NCBI GenBank assembly: GCA_033032865.1
Contig: JAWHQI010000065.1
Location: forward strand, 6,262,001 to 6,326,000
Length of the DNA: 64,000 nt
Source of the DNA: Dactylorhiza incarnata
Lineage: Eukaryota > Streptophyta > Magnoliopsida > Asparagales > Orchidaceae
Reading direction: 5' to 3'
In this document: positions 54,402-64,000 of the stretch, piece by piece
How the letters are laid out: every line of letters begins with the position of its first letter
How positions within the stretch are numbered: the first letter of the stretch is position 1
Program-made: the position numbers and the translations under genes
Notes under the pieces: generated by a model
Databases searched by the model: none
What the model saw: only the letters and a program-made list of their open reading frames with translations
What the model was told of the DNA's origin: nothing

Positions 54402-55757
54402 TGATGGCGCAAATCTCGCGCACCGCTATAGGCGGTAGCTCGACTGCGACACGAAACGGCAGTGTACCGATCGTTCAAGTAATATAAAATGGGAATGAAT
54501 CCCCAAGTATCGATCTCAGAGGAACACAGTAAGGTGGAGTTAACTTTCAAGGAAGGACTTGAGATCGAAGTCCTTTAATCGGAAGTAACGCGAAGGGGGG
54601 CTGATTTGGTTGTGGAAAATTAAGTAAAACAATTATAACTACTCCTATGCAATGCCGCTATGCAATGCTTCGTTTGGCGGAATGGAGACTAGGCAGGCCT
54701 TGAGCGCGCTGCGTCGCAAGGGCGGATGGACGAGTAGGCAAGCGGAATCGAACTATGCAGGCCTTGAGCGCACTGCTTCGTTAGGCGAATGGATTACACG
54801 GGCCGCTATGCCACGCTTCACTAGGCGGATGGACGAGAAGGCTAGCAGATGGAATGGTTCGCACCGGCGGAGTCGAAATGGATTACACGGGCCGCTATGC
54901 CACGCTTCGCTAGGCGGATGGAAGAGTAGGCATACAGATGAGGGTCGCAAGCACCTCGTCGATAAGCACGCCACTAGCAATTGCTAGTGCGGCACACGAA
55001 CGTGACGGCGGGATGGAGGATGGAATGGGGCGCACCTCAAGCACACAGATAAACAAAAGGGTACTTCACATAGACATGAAATAACTTTAAATAGCAAGGT
55101 CTATAGTGTTCTTTTTCAAAATACAAAAGATCTAACTATTACAACAATCAATAAGAGGAGAACAAGGCAAGAAATCGACCGAATCCGAAGGCTCGCTGTA
55201 GATTCACGGTTGGAATCGCCGGGTTGTCAATCCGCGTCCAAGCTCGGTCCACAACTACGACCGGGGTAGAGAGAGCTGTCACTACTCTCCAATGAGCCCG
55301 TCTTCTTCGTCTCACGATACGGTAGAGGTTGCAAACTTCCTCTTGCTTGATGGCGATGGCGGCTAGATCTTCTCTTTAAGCTTTAGGATGAAGGAGGAGG
55401 CCGAGAGGAAGCTCCGACTCAAGATTGGCGTGAAGAACAAGCTCGGAGCACCTCCTGGTGGTGGAAGATGATGCAGGGGGCGGAAGAGGCGAAGAGAGCT
55501 CGAAAACGGCGGAGCAGAATGGTCGTCCGACCTAATTTCGCGGGCTGGATATTTATAGAAAACAGGGCGCACGATCAGTGGCGCACGATCAACTGATCGT
55601 GCGCACTAAAAGCTGGTGATCATGCGCTCTGTGCCCGAAACCTGCAAAACAAAACTGCAGAAAAAAATAAACGCACGATCGTGCGTAGCGAACGCACGAC
55701 CAAAATCTGAAGCTATTTTTGGGCAGCAAATGAACTCGCACGATCAAAGGCGCATCA
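54402..55757 (-). repeat. LTR C (5' LTR) of the Athila-like complex, internally deleted
   Basis: It starts TGATGGCGCAAATCTCGCG and follows LTRs A and B up to AAAGGCGCA, then jumps to the terminal TCA. About 280 bases of U3 present in A and B are missing. TATA candidate at 55550-55558. Since U3 of the 5' LTR is not copied into RNA this loss could be passive. Confidence 0.83.
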
Positions 55758-55786
55758 GCCTCCCCCTCTTCTTTTTCCTGTAGGGC

Positions 55787-56450
55787 TTAAAACCCCTCCC
55801 CTGGCGGCGGCCGGCGGCGCCAGGCCGCTGGACCCCCGCCGGAGGTCTGCCCCCTCCTAGGCGCCCTGACCAGGGGCGGCAGGGAGGTCCCTCCCCGAGG
55901 AGACGGCGGCGCGGCCAGCTGCATGACCCATGTAGGCTGCGCCGCGCCTCCCCCTCCCCTCATGCTCAAGTTCCCGGTGGGGTCCGGCGGCGCCAGGCCG
56001 CCGGACCACCACCGGAGTGGCCGCCGACCCCCGGCGCACCGACCGGGAGTGGCGCTGGTGCCCTCCCAGCGGAGGCGGCGGCGCAGCGGGCCTGCATGGC
56101 CCATGCAGGCCGCGCCCCCGCCTCCCGTCTCCTTATTCGCCCTCCCCCGGCGGTGGCCGATGGCAGCAGGCCGTCGGACCACCACCGGAGGAGTCGTCGG
56201 CCCCCAGCGCACCGACCGGGGGCGGCGCCGGCCCCTCCGACCACTGCCCGGCGGCAGCTGGGGCCGCCTTCGATCGGTGATGGCGGGAGCCGTCCGATCT
56301 CCCCCAGGAGATCGGGCGGCCTCCCGCACCTTATTTCCCGCCTTCCCCCCGCCTCAGCATATGTGCCCCCACAGCAGATCCACCGCAGATCCGCTGCGGG
56401 GGCTGCGGGAGGGCGCATGGTGCAAAACCCCTGCGCATCTTCCCTGCCCC
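55787..56450. other. very GC-rich part of the chromovirus LTR, non-coding
   Basis: Long frames on both strands (up to 241 codons) result from high GC and repeated GGCGGCGCCAGGCCG-type phrases. Their products are proline/arginine-rich, mutually overlapping and unlike known families. I treat this as LTR sequence. Confidence 0.6.
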
Positions 56451-58715
56451 TATCCGCACCCAAAAAAAACCATGCCCTTCCCCATTTTTCTAAGGAAAAA
56501 TGGGGCCTTTTCAGAAAATGTTTCTAAACGAAAAATGTGCCCCACTCTGAGGGGCACCCCCAGTAATTTTTGGGGAATTTTAAGAGATGATTTACTATTT
56601 TTAAATCCCTTTATAAAGTTCATTTTAAGGAATAAAATGCCCGAATGAGTTCGTAAAAATCCCCAAAAATTATGGGTTCTAATAAAAGGTATTTTTCAAC
56701 TACTACTAAAGTTGGGAGGTGTGACCCCTTATTTTGGTCCTCCAAAAGCTTTTACAATCGACTAAGTTTGGAATATCAACGCAAAATCGGAATGAAATCG
56801 CGGCGCGGCGCTGGAACTCGATACCGCCGCGGCAATAATAAAGGAACGAACTAGCGACAAAAGAATAAGTGCAGAAACCTTATGAAACGTAAATAAACTC
56901 CAGAAAATGGAGTAGAACCCCTATGAACGGGGAGAAGAGCAGGATCTCCTCCTACGAACGGAGTCGACGAATGAAGCCTCCTCTTATGGAGTGATTGGAC
57001 TACTAACCCATTTTATATGCTTACTGCTTTCTGTACTTTCATTTAAATCCAGTCTCGCACTGGTCCCCCGCATTTACATTCAGTACTTCCCTTTAAATCC
57101 AGTCTCGCACTGGTCCCCCACATTTACATTCAGTACTTCCCTTTAAATCCAGTCTCGCACTGGTCCCCCGCATTTACATTCAGTACTTCCCTTTAAATCC
57201 AGTCTCGCACTAGTCCCCCGCATTTACATTCTGTACTTTCATTTAAATCCAATCTCGCACTGGTCCTGTCATTATGGCCTCTGCTTTCGGCCTACTTTTC
57301 TGCTTATCACTATGGCATCTGCTTTCGGCCTACTTTTCTGCTTATCACTATGGCCTCTGCTTTCGGCCTACTTTTCTGCTTATCACTATGGCCTCTGCTT
57401 TCGGCCTACTTTTCTGCTTATCACTATGGCCTCTGCTTTCGGCCTACTTTTCTGCTTAGTATTATGGCCCCCTGCTTCCGGCCTAATTTACTTGCTAAAT
57501 GCAGCGCTGTCGTGGCTATAATGCGGTGCTTATCCTCCCTTCTGCGAGGCCTTAGTTGGGGAGAACCCGGAGTCGAGTCCCTCCTCCCAGGTTAGCCCTA
57601 AGCAAGGAGCCCTCATACCGCTAAGCCTCCCGGTCAGAGGTTGTGGGACCGGTCGAATAATCTGCCACGTACTTTAAGCGCTTGTTTTATTATTAAGCGG
57701 GTGAAGATTGATTGGAAGTGGCTGGTTGGTCACGCTCGCAGACCGTTAGTACCGGTGCGGGTGGGTTGACGACTCATGGCGACAGGGAGACGTGCACAGA
57801 AGGTTATCACCACTCCGAACCTGCAGTTTTACCTCCGCTGGTCGGCCTACAAATCGGTTCGCCGGATGTCACTCACATCCAGTTGGTACACCAAGTTGTA
57901 CATGAGGGCCTGAGTGATACGGTACGACTACATTCAGAAGTGGCAAGACTGGCCACTGTCACCGACGGCCACATCGGTGAGGCCCGCGGGGTTAGCTCCC
58001 CTGCTTAAAGAAAAGCGGTCTAAACTGTGTCGACACAGGGTCTTTTTGTGTGCGTATAGGTTTGAATACCTGGGTGTGTGTATGCGCAAAATAGTGTTGC
58101 GTATTTACCATACGGCGCGATTACGGATATTAGGGCGGAAGGCCCTATATATATATATATATGTTTACCTGCTGCTAACCCTCTTCCTTGCTTCGGCTAT
58201 TTTATTTCTGTCCTTTAGCCGCTCCCTGGATATGGATCCGGGGAGGGGATGTATTTTCTACTTAGCTCTGTGACTAACGGTTATTTCTTATAACCAATCA
58301 CAGGAGATGGGACAGCAAGGAGCCCCCACACCACAGGATGATATACCAGCCTTGGAGATGGCCCGTTCGATTACCCCAGCTTCTCCCCTATCTTCCGCGA
58401 CGTGAGTCCTAGAATATAGGACTAGACTAGGATCTTTTGTTTCGTCGATGTATCACCCGAGGCAGTAGTTGTAAACATTAGGCTTCAGCCCTGTTCCAAT
58501 ATGAGAATATAAGCTGTGTGCTTGTTTTTATGTCTTTCGATTGCTTCCGCTATGCGTTCTGATGTGATGTTATGATTCTTGTGCCTGACAAGGAGACCGC
58601 TCGGTGCTTGAAAAGGGTGGGACGTTGCCACCCGGAAAGCGCTAAGTGGTGATCCTTGGGCAGTAAGATCCCCCCTCCCTGAACCAGGTTTAGTTTGGGG
58701 AGGGGGTCTTACAAA

Positions 58716-58726
58716 TGGATCAGAGC
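58716..58726 (+). other. primer-binding site, tRNA-iMet-like (chromovirus)
   Basis: TGGATCAGAGC differs from the usual TGGTATCAGAGC by one missing T. It lies two bases after the LTR end. Confidence 0.75.
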
Positions 58727-58930
58727 TACCACGATCCAACCACATGGGGCAGTCTTTCGATCCTCCCGTTCCCGGTTCTGTTTCTTGGTTCGGGACGAAC
58801 CACGCAGCGGAAGCCTGGTAGACCCTTTAGGTTTAAGGTTAAGGATTCGAGACTGCACAGTAGTACACCCGCACGCTTCCGCTTTCGTTTCATTTCAGTC
58901 CTGCAAAATTCCCTTATTTTTGCAAGTACT

Positions 58931-60156
58931 GATGTTCGTTTTGTTACTTCTCCAGATACCCGAGTCGAGTAACGGGAGATCCTCCTCCAGGGATCAGTAC
59001 CACCCTACCACTCCACCACCAGCCTCGGCCACTCCAGCCGCAGTTCCGTTCGGGGATACAGAGCTGGGACGGACCCTGATAGCATTGTTAGCCGCTTTCC
59101 AGACAGCCACCCTACGGCCACCCCAGCAGGCCACCGTACCCACCGACCTTCTGACGACATTCCGGGGGCTAAGGCCCCCCAGCTTCCGAGGTACCGAGTC
59201 AGCCATTCAGGCCGAAGAGTGGGTGGAGAGGGTAGAGGAGCTCCTAGTCGGGATGATGTGCCCCGCCATATCCGCAGTATCCTTGGTGGTGACCATGCTA
59301 GAGGGATATGCCCGAGATTGGTGGAGGGCCGCCAGCCGCTCTACCTTCAGAGGGCGACAACTCAGCACGATCCTCCGGGGGGAGTTCTCAGAGGCCTTCT
59401 TAGAGCACTTCATTTCGGATGCGGACCGGATGGCACTCCAGGAGCGGTTCCTGCAGATCCGGCAGGGAGATAGGATGGTTCCAGACTACCAGAGAGAGTT
59501 TATCCACTTGGCCCGCTTTGCCGGGACCTTAGCAGGTACGGATAGAGACAGATCGGCCAGATTTTACCGGGGATTATGAGACGATCTCCGTCAGGCCCTG
59601 ATCATGATTTCCCAGGCATCCTTCCACACGATTGCCTCACATCCCACCGCTCTAGAGATGGATCAGCGGATGGTGGCCCAGAAGCGGAGGGGACACGTGG
59701 GTGTTCCCCGGACTCAGGGCCGAGAGAGAGGAGTAGGCCCACGCAGACAGGACCAGACCAGGAGACAGCGTCAGCGTCACCAGCCATATAGGCAGGCACC
59801 TCAGCCCCGACCAGCACCTCAGCCCCGACCAGCACCTCAGCCCCGACCAGCACCTCCAGCCCCAGCACCACCAGCCCCAGCACCTCAGGCCGCCCCCGCC
59901 GCACGACGAGATGTTCCCTTCGCAGGGAACTGCTACCTGTGCCAGCAGCCCGGGCACATACGAGCCTTTTGCCCACAGGCGGTAGGTAGGCCCGGCCTAG
60001 GAGCAGTACAGGGAGCCGCGGAGAGAGGACGAGGACGAGGTGGGCGCAGAGGACAGCCTGCAGGCAGGAGAGGCCAGGCCAGGCAGGGTAGAGCAGCACC
60101 CCTTGAGGCGTACGCCTTAGATCTCCAGCACAGTCCTACTCCAGATGTAGTGATAG
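58931..60156 (+). pseudogene. gag: chromovirus gag with one in-frame stop
   Basis: One frame holds the Retrotrans_gag core (GYARDWWRAASRSTF, LRGEFSEAFLEHF, FLQIRQGDRMVPDYQREF), a TGA at 59577-59579 (expected R), then an R/Q-rich linker with CAGCCCCGACCAGCACCT repeats and a knuckle CYLCQQPGHIRAFC. The start is not certain: an ATG at 58931 is in frame, and an earlier one near 58695 lies in the LTR. The frame runs to 60156, where a GT-AG sequence begins. The protein would form the virus-like particle. Confidence 0.8.
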
Positions 60157-60304
60157 GTATCTACTTTTACTAGTTACGATATCCTAGGGAGATGTGATAG
60201 TTATATATATATATATGATGTGATCTTTTGTTTGTATTGCATGTATGATCCCTATCCCGGTATATCTGTAAAAACTTATGATCATAGTATATACATGTTA
60301 TCAG
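60157..60304 (+). other. intron-like insertion at the gag/protease joint
   Basis: A 148-base AT-rich segment starts GTATCTAC and ends TTATCAG. Reading through it gives a stop at 60171. Taking it out puts the gag frame (codon beginning 60156) exactly in phase with the protease frame (next codon 60307). AGGTATCTACTTTT at the left edge and AGGTCTACTTTT at the right edge form a near-perfect direct repeat, as an insertion with target duplication would leave. Whether it is spliced cannot be seen from DNA. Confidence 0.55.
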
Positions 60305-63300
60305 GTCTACTTTTGGTAGAAGGTCATCCCGCTAAAACGCTATTCGATACCGGTGCCACGCATTCATTCGTCGCACAGAACTTCATCACTGACAAGGGAA
60401 ATACTATACGATCATCTGGGATGTCAATACGAATACGACTCCCGGATGGATCAGATATGGCGTCCACAGAAAAGCGTTCCTTCCAAGCAATGCTAGGAGG
60501 AATGGAATTCGAAGTCAACGCGACCGTTTTGGCGATAACCAGATTCGACATCATTCTAGGGATGGATTGGCTGACCGAGCACAGCGCCCAAATTGATTGT
60601 TCGACTCGAGAAATCCGCCTCCAGAATCCGAATGGGCAAATTATCACACTAGCAGGTATACCATCTGTCACTCGCATTATTTTAACATCCGCACAGACAG
60701 TGAAGGCAGTCCGACGGAAGGACGAAGTATACCTAATATACTTCGAGATGGAGGACAAGACACAGGTGCTCTCTAGAGTACCCATAATTCGGGATTTCCC
60801 GGACATCTTTCCAGAATCCCTTCCCGGGTTGCCCCCGCAACGGGAAGTGGACTTCCAAATTGAACTTACACATGGGGCCTGACCCGTGTCCCGAGCTCCG
60901 TACCGAATGGCCCCGAGAGAACTTGCCGAGCTAAAGATCCAACTACAAGAGCTAGTTGACGCCGGTTTCGTTCTCCCAAGTACCTCGCCCTGGGGAGCCC
61001 CAGTGCTGTTCGTTAAAAAGAAGGATGGATCCCTGCATCTCTGTGTGGACTACAGGGAACTAAATAAGCTCACTGTCCGGAATACTTATCCTCTGCCCCG
61101 AATAGATGAACTGTTTGATCAATTACAAGGCGCGTCCATCTTTTCCAAGATGGATTTAAGATCCGGCTATTATCAACTCAGAGTACGAGAAGAAGATATT
61201 CCCAAGACCACTTTCAGCTCCCGCTATGGACTTTATGAATTTATGGTGATGTCATTTGGGTTGGCCAATGCTCCCTCCGCCTTCATGGCTTTAATGAATA
61301 CGGTGTGTAAGCCCTTCCTAGATCACTTCGTGATAGTCTTTATAGATGACATACTCATCTACTCGAAGAGCAAAGCTGATCATTCCTGGCATCTCCAAAT
61401 GGTACTGCTCAAGCTGAGGGAGCACTCGCTCTTCGCGAAGTTCAGTAAATGTGAGTTCTGGATGGAAGAAGTCGGCTTCCTTGGACACACAGTTAACAAG
61501 AACGGAGTAGCAGTGGACCAAGCTAAGGTACGAGCGGTACGAGACTGGCCGCCACTTAAGTCAGCAGCAGACGTCAGGAGTTTCCTTGGCCTCGCCGGTT
61601 ACTACCGAAAGTTTGTGGAGGGATTCTCTAAGATTGCATTACCACTTACCGCCCTAACCAAAAAGGACGTGACGTTCCAGTGGTCTCCTGAATGCAAAGC
61701 AGCGTTCATAGAGCTAAAAAGCAGACTGATATCAGCCCCGATTCTGACACTTCCCTCAGGTACAGAGGGCTTCCAGATCTACGTCGACGCATCACTAAAG
61801 GGATTAGGAGCCGTACTAATGCAACACGGCAAAGTAATCGCATACGCCTCCCGGCAACTGAAGCCTCACGAACTAAACTACGCCACCCATGATCTAGAAC
61901 TGGGTGCAGTAGTTTTCGCATTAAAAGTTTGGAGGCACTACCTCTACGGAGTGCGATGCGAGATCTTCTCCGATCATAAAAGCCTCAAATACATCTTCAC
62001 CCAGAAGGAGCTAAATCTTCGACAGCGTCGGTGGCTGGATTTCTTATGCGATTACGACTTCGCTCTCCAATATCATCCCGGCAAGGCCAATAAGGTTGCA
62101 AATGCTTTAAGTAGGCAAACTTCGATGGCCAGCAGCTGGCTGGAGATGATACCAGAGGAGTTGATCAAGTCCTTGGCAGACTTGGATATCATCCTCGTTA
62201 CCCGCAGGAACCCGATGGAATATCAGGCCCACCTCTATTGGATGGAGATACAGTGTGACATCAGGGATAGAATACGAGAAGCCCAGAAGATCGATGTCGA
62301 AGCAGCCCCGATCATTCAAGCCTTGCAACACGGTGCGTAAGAAGACTACAACTTGTATGATGGCATCCTGCAATACAGACACCGCATATTCATTCCCGCT
62401 GTAGAGGGAATCCGGGAAGAGATCCTCCGTGAAGCACACCAAACGAGGTACTCCATACACCCGGGGGTAGTGAAGATGTACACGGACCTGCGAAGGACAC
62501 TGTACTGGCCAGGAATGAAGAGGGACGTCACCGAATATGTAGCGCACTGCCAGACCTGCCAAATGGTCAAAGCAGAATGTCGTAGCCCAGGAGGTTTGCT
62601 ACAACCCCTGCCAATACCAGAATGGAAATTCGAGGATATCTCCATGGACTTCATCCATGGCTTACCCCGATCTCGTGCAGGGAACGACTCAATATGGGTC
62701 GTAGTAGATCGCCTCACCAAAGTGGCTCGTTTTATCCCGAACAGACAAGGCGACGGTGTCAACATATTAGCCCGGCTATTTATAGAGAAAGTGGTCCGAT
62801 TTCACGGGGTACCCCAGTCGATCGTGTCTGACCGCGATGGACGCTTCACGTCAAAAGAATGGAGGCGAGTGCAGGCTTATCTGGGAACCAGATTAGCTTT
62901 TAGTACCACCTTCCATCCCCAGACCAACGGGCAAACGGAAAGGACGAACCGGACGATGGAAGACCTCCTCCGATTATGCATAGTGGAACACAACGAGCCT
63001 TGGGAGTAGTTACTGCCCTTAGTGGAGTTCTCATACAATAACAGCTTCCAGGCAAGCATCAAAATGGCACCTTACGAAGCCCTTTACGGAAGACGTTGTC
63101 GAACACCACTATCATGGGCACAGGACGAGGACCCCGAAGCTTTGGGAGTCACCTATATCGATGATACCACGGCAGCCATAAGGTTGATTCAGGAACGTAT
63201 GCTGGAGGCATAGAGTCGTCAAGCCAAATATTATGATGCACGTCATCGGATGGTGGAATTCAACGTGGGAGATATGGTTTTCTTGAAAATTAAGCCTATG

Positions 63301-63696
63301 CACGGGATATCCCGAATAAAGAAGCAGAAAAAGTTGGACCCCCGCTATTTAGGCCCATATCAAATCATCGAAAGAGTTGGCCCGGTGGATTATAGGTTAG
63401 CTCTGCCAGCTTAACTGGGAAACCTTCACGACGTATTTCATGTCTCCTCGCTAAGACGTGTTCTACGCCAACTGGAGCAGCATCTACCCACACCACCAAC
63501 ATCAGTACAATCCGACCGATCCGTCCAACTCGAACCAGTGAAGATAGTGGACTCCAAGATCAAAGAACTGCGAAACAAAACCATCACGATGGTCAAGATC
63601 TTGTGGTCAAACTGTGGACGCGAAGAGTTTACTTGGGAACCAGAGACGCTCGTTCGAGAAAATACCCGACACTCTTCCCCCAGGTATATCCTTTAA
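60305..63696 (+). pseudogene. pol: chromovirus pol: protease, RT, RNase H, integrase, chromodomain
   Basis: One frame runs the full length with in-frame stops at 60880, 62338, 63007, 63211 and 63412 and a natural-looking end at 63694. Blocks: protease LFDTGATHSF; RT with [24 protein letters not shown] and FIDDILIYS; RNase H with [11 protein letters not shown] and [10 protein letters not shown]; integrase zinc finger (HQTRYSIHPG, then CQTCQ), catalytic D in MDFIHGLP, D in VSDRDGRF and E in NGQTERTNR; chromodomain near the end (LWSNCGREEFTWEPE). The order RT-RNase H-integrase shows Ty3/gypsy, and the chromodomain shows a chromovirus. Stops stand at likely Q, R or W codons. No frameshift is seen. 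Confidence 0.9.
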
Positions 63697-63749
63697 ACCC
63701 CTACTTTAGCCAATTTTCGGGGATGAAAATCTCTTTATTTTTATTGGAT
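63697..63749 (+). other. region before the chromovirus 3' LTR; polypurine tract not clear
   Basis: CAATTTTCGGGGATGAAAATC is the usual end-of-pol phrase of this group, but the expected purine-rich tract before the LTR is replaced by CTCTTTATTTTTATTGGA. Confidence 0.5.
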
Positions 63750-64000
63750 TGTAACATCCCGACTTTTATTAGGCCACTAGACCCTAGTGAGCCCAATAAA
63801 AGTAGGCCCGAGCGGTAGAAAACTACCATTTTAAGTAATGTTGCGCGCCGCAATTAAGTCATTGGGGTATATTGACCAAATGAACCCCGAATTGACTTCC
63901 GTCAGTTCCGTTAGACTCGTATAAACAATACGAGCGCAACGGAATTCGTTGCACTTCGATCCGACGTCGTTTGGAGAAAACGACCATTTTGGGTGTCGTA
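63750..64000 (+). repeat. 3' LTR of the chromovirus, first 251 bases
   Basis: TGTAACATCCCGACTTTTAT matches the 5' LTR start. The visible part is almost identical to 46245-46495, with differences only near the start (C/T at the tenth base, A/G in TTAGGCC), so the insertion is fairly recent. Confidence 0.92.

Larger units (their letters stand above)
47899..55757 (-). mobile_element. Athila-like non-autonomous complex with three LTRs
   Basis: From left: LTR A, a short AT spacer, LTR B lacking its first bases, a 3.2-kb interior with one ORF, and LTR C lacking an inner part. The outer flanks carry the perfect duplication GCCTC (47894-47898, 55758-55762), so the whole array sits at one insertion site. 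The tRNA-Asp primer site next to LTR C and the polypurine tract next to LTR B set the minus strand. No pol domain is present. Confidence 0.85.
46245..58713 (+). repeat. 5' LTR of the chromovirus, in two pieces (46245-47898 and 55763-58713)
   Basis: It begins TGTAACATCTCGAC, identical in pattern to the 3' LTR at 63750, and ends GGTCTTACA two bases before the primer site. Without the nested element it is about 4.6 kb. The U3 carries 157-bp repeats, then C26 (47239-47264) and the TATA box at 47474-47482. The rest is GC-rich (47500-47898, 55763-56450) with 50-bp (57041-57265) and 38-bp (57272-57467) arrays further on. Confidence 0.8.
46245..64000 (+). mobile_element. Ty3/gypsy chromovirus (Tekay/Del-like), 3' LTR cut by window end
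   Basis: LTR, tRNA-iMet-like primer site, gag, protease, RT, RNase H, integrase and C-terminal chromodomain follow in gypsy order. The chromodomain (LWSNCGREEFTWEPE) and the TGTAACATCCCGAC LTR start fit the Tekay/Del group. The 5' LTR is split by an Athila-like complex. Within gag and pol I see only nonsense changes and one 148-bp insertion or intron, no frameshift. Confidence 0.9.

Noticed and set aside
55787..56648. Long GC-rich frames on both strands
   Set aside because: High GC, mutual overlap, low-complexity products and location inside a chromovirus LTR argue against coding.
57274..57595. Frames with MASAFGLLFCLSLW repeats that look like membrane segments
   Set aside because: Products of a 38-bp tandem array within the chromovirus LTR, open in all three frames.
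46244..58713. Idea that the 12.5-kb stretch before the chromovirus gag is several unrelated elements rather than one LTR
   Set aside because: The start matches the 3' LTR at 63750, the nested piece has its own GCCTC duplication, and the end abuts a primer site, so one split LTR is the simpler reading. A second undetected insertion at 55763-58713 is still possible.
1..64000. Integrated plant pararetrovirus or other virus sequence
   Set aside because: All RT-bearing segments have LTRs, integrase and copia or gypsy domain order; no movement-protein or pararetroviral arrangement was seen.

Overview
This window is plant nuclear DNA (angiosperm, most likely a eudicot) from a repeat-saturated, heterochromatic type of region. 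The evidence is nested Ty1/copia and Ty3/gypsy LTR retrotransposons with plant-type features: Sirevirus-like elements with clustered polypurine tracts, a chromodomain integrase, primer-binding sites complementary to plant tRNA-iMet, tRNA-Phe and tRNA-Asp, and a broken plant HD-Zip gene. I see no intact host gene, no rRNA or tRNA gene and no CRISPR array. I cannot name the species.

Layout from left to right. 1-6477: Sirevirus-like copia element 1 (minus), running off the left edge, with an open gag and an almost open pol. 6478-7475: host remnant with an HD-Zip class I pseudogene and a small MITE-like sequence. 7476-15231: 3' half of Sirevirus-like element 2 (plus), whose LTR was split by a gypsy-like non-autonomous element (LARD 1, minus, 10817-14970, TSD GTGAG). 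15393-19114: a PIF/Harbinger-like TIR element (TSD TTA), split by a copia-type solo LTR (16750-19080, TSD GCACC). 19118-22368: AT/GA simple repeats and gene-fragment-like DNA. 22369-35483: LARD 2 (plus) with a gag remnant and large tandem arrays; its 5' LTR was split by a complete but dead copia element (22869-29429, TSD ATGGG). 36149 to the right: LARD 3 (minus), into which two things inserted: Sirevirus-like element 3 (37390-45816, itself carrying a solo LTR at 40854-43691, TSD TCCAT) and a chromovirus (46245 to the window end). The chromovirus 5' LTR was split by an Athila-like non-autonomous complex with three LTRs (47899-55757, TSD GCCTC).

Five insertions have perfect 5-bp target duplications flanking them, one more has a 4/5 match, and the TIR element has TTA on both sides, so the nesting order can be read with confidence. 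The coding content is retrotransposon gag, protease, integrase, reverse transcriptase and RNase H in all states of decay. Also present are one non-autonomous element with its own zinc-knuckle ORF and no pol, and exon-like sequence on the antisense strand of LARD 3.

Most interesting signals: (1) a 148-bp sequence with GT...AG ends at the chromovirus gag/protease joint, whose removal restores the frame exactly and whose edges look like a target duplication; (2) every LTR family here carries its own cluster of short repeated or palindromic motifs, mostly just upstream of its TATA box; (3) two LARD elements in opposite orientation carry related 45-bp tandem arrays; (4) the three-LTR Athila-like complex with a private ORF.
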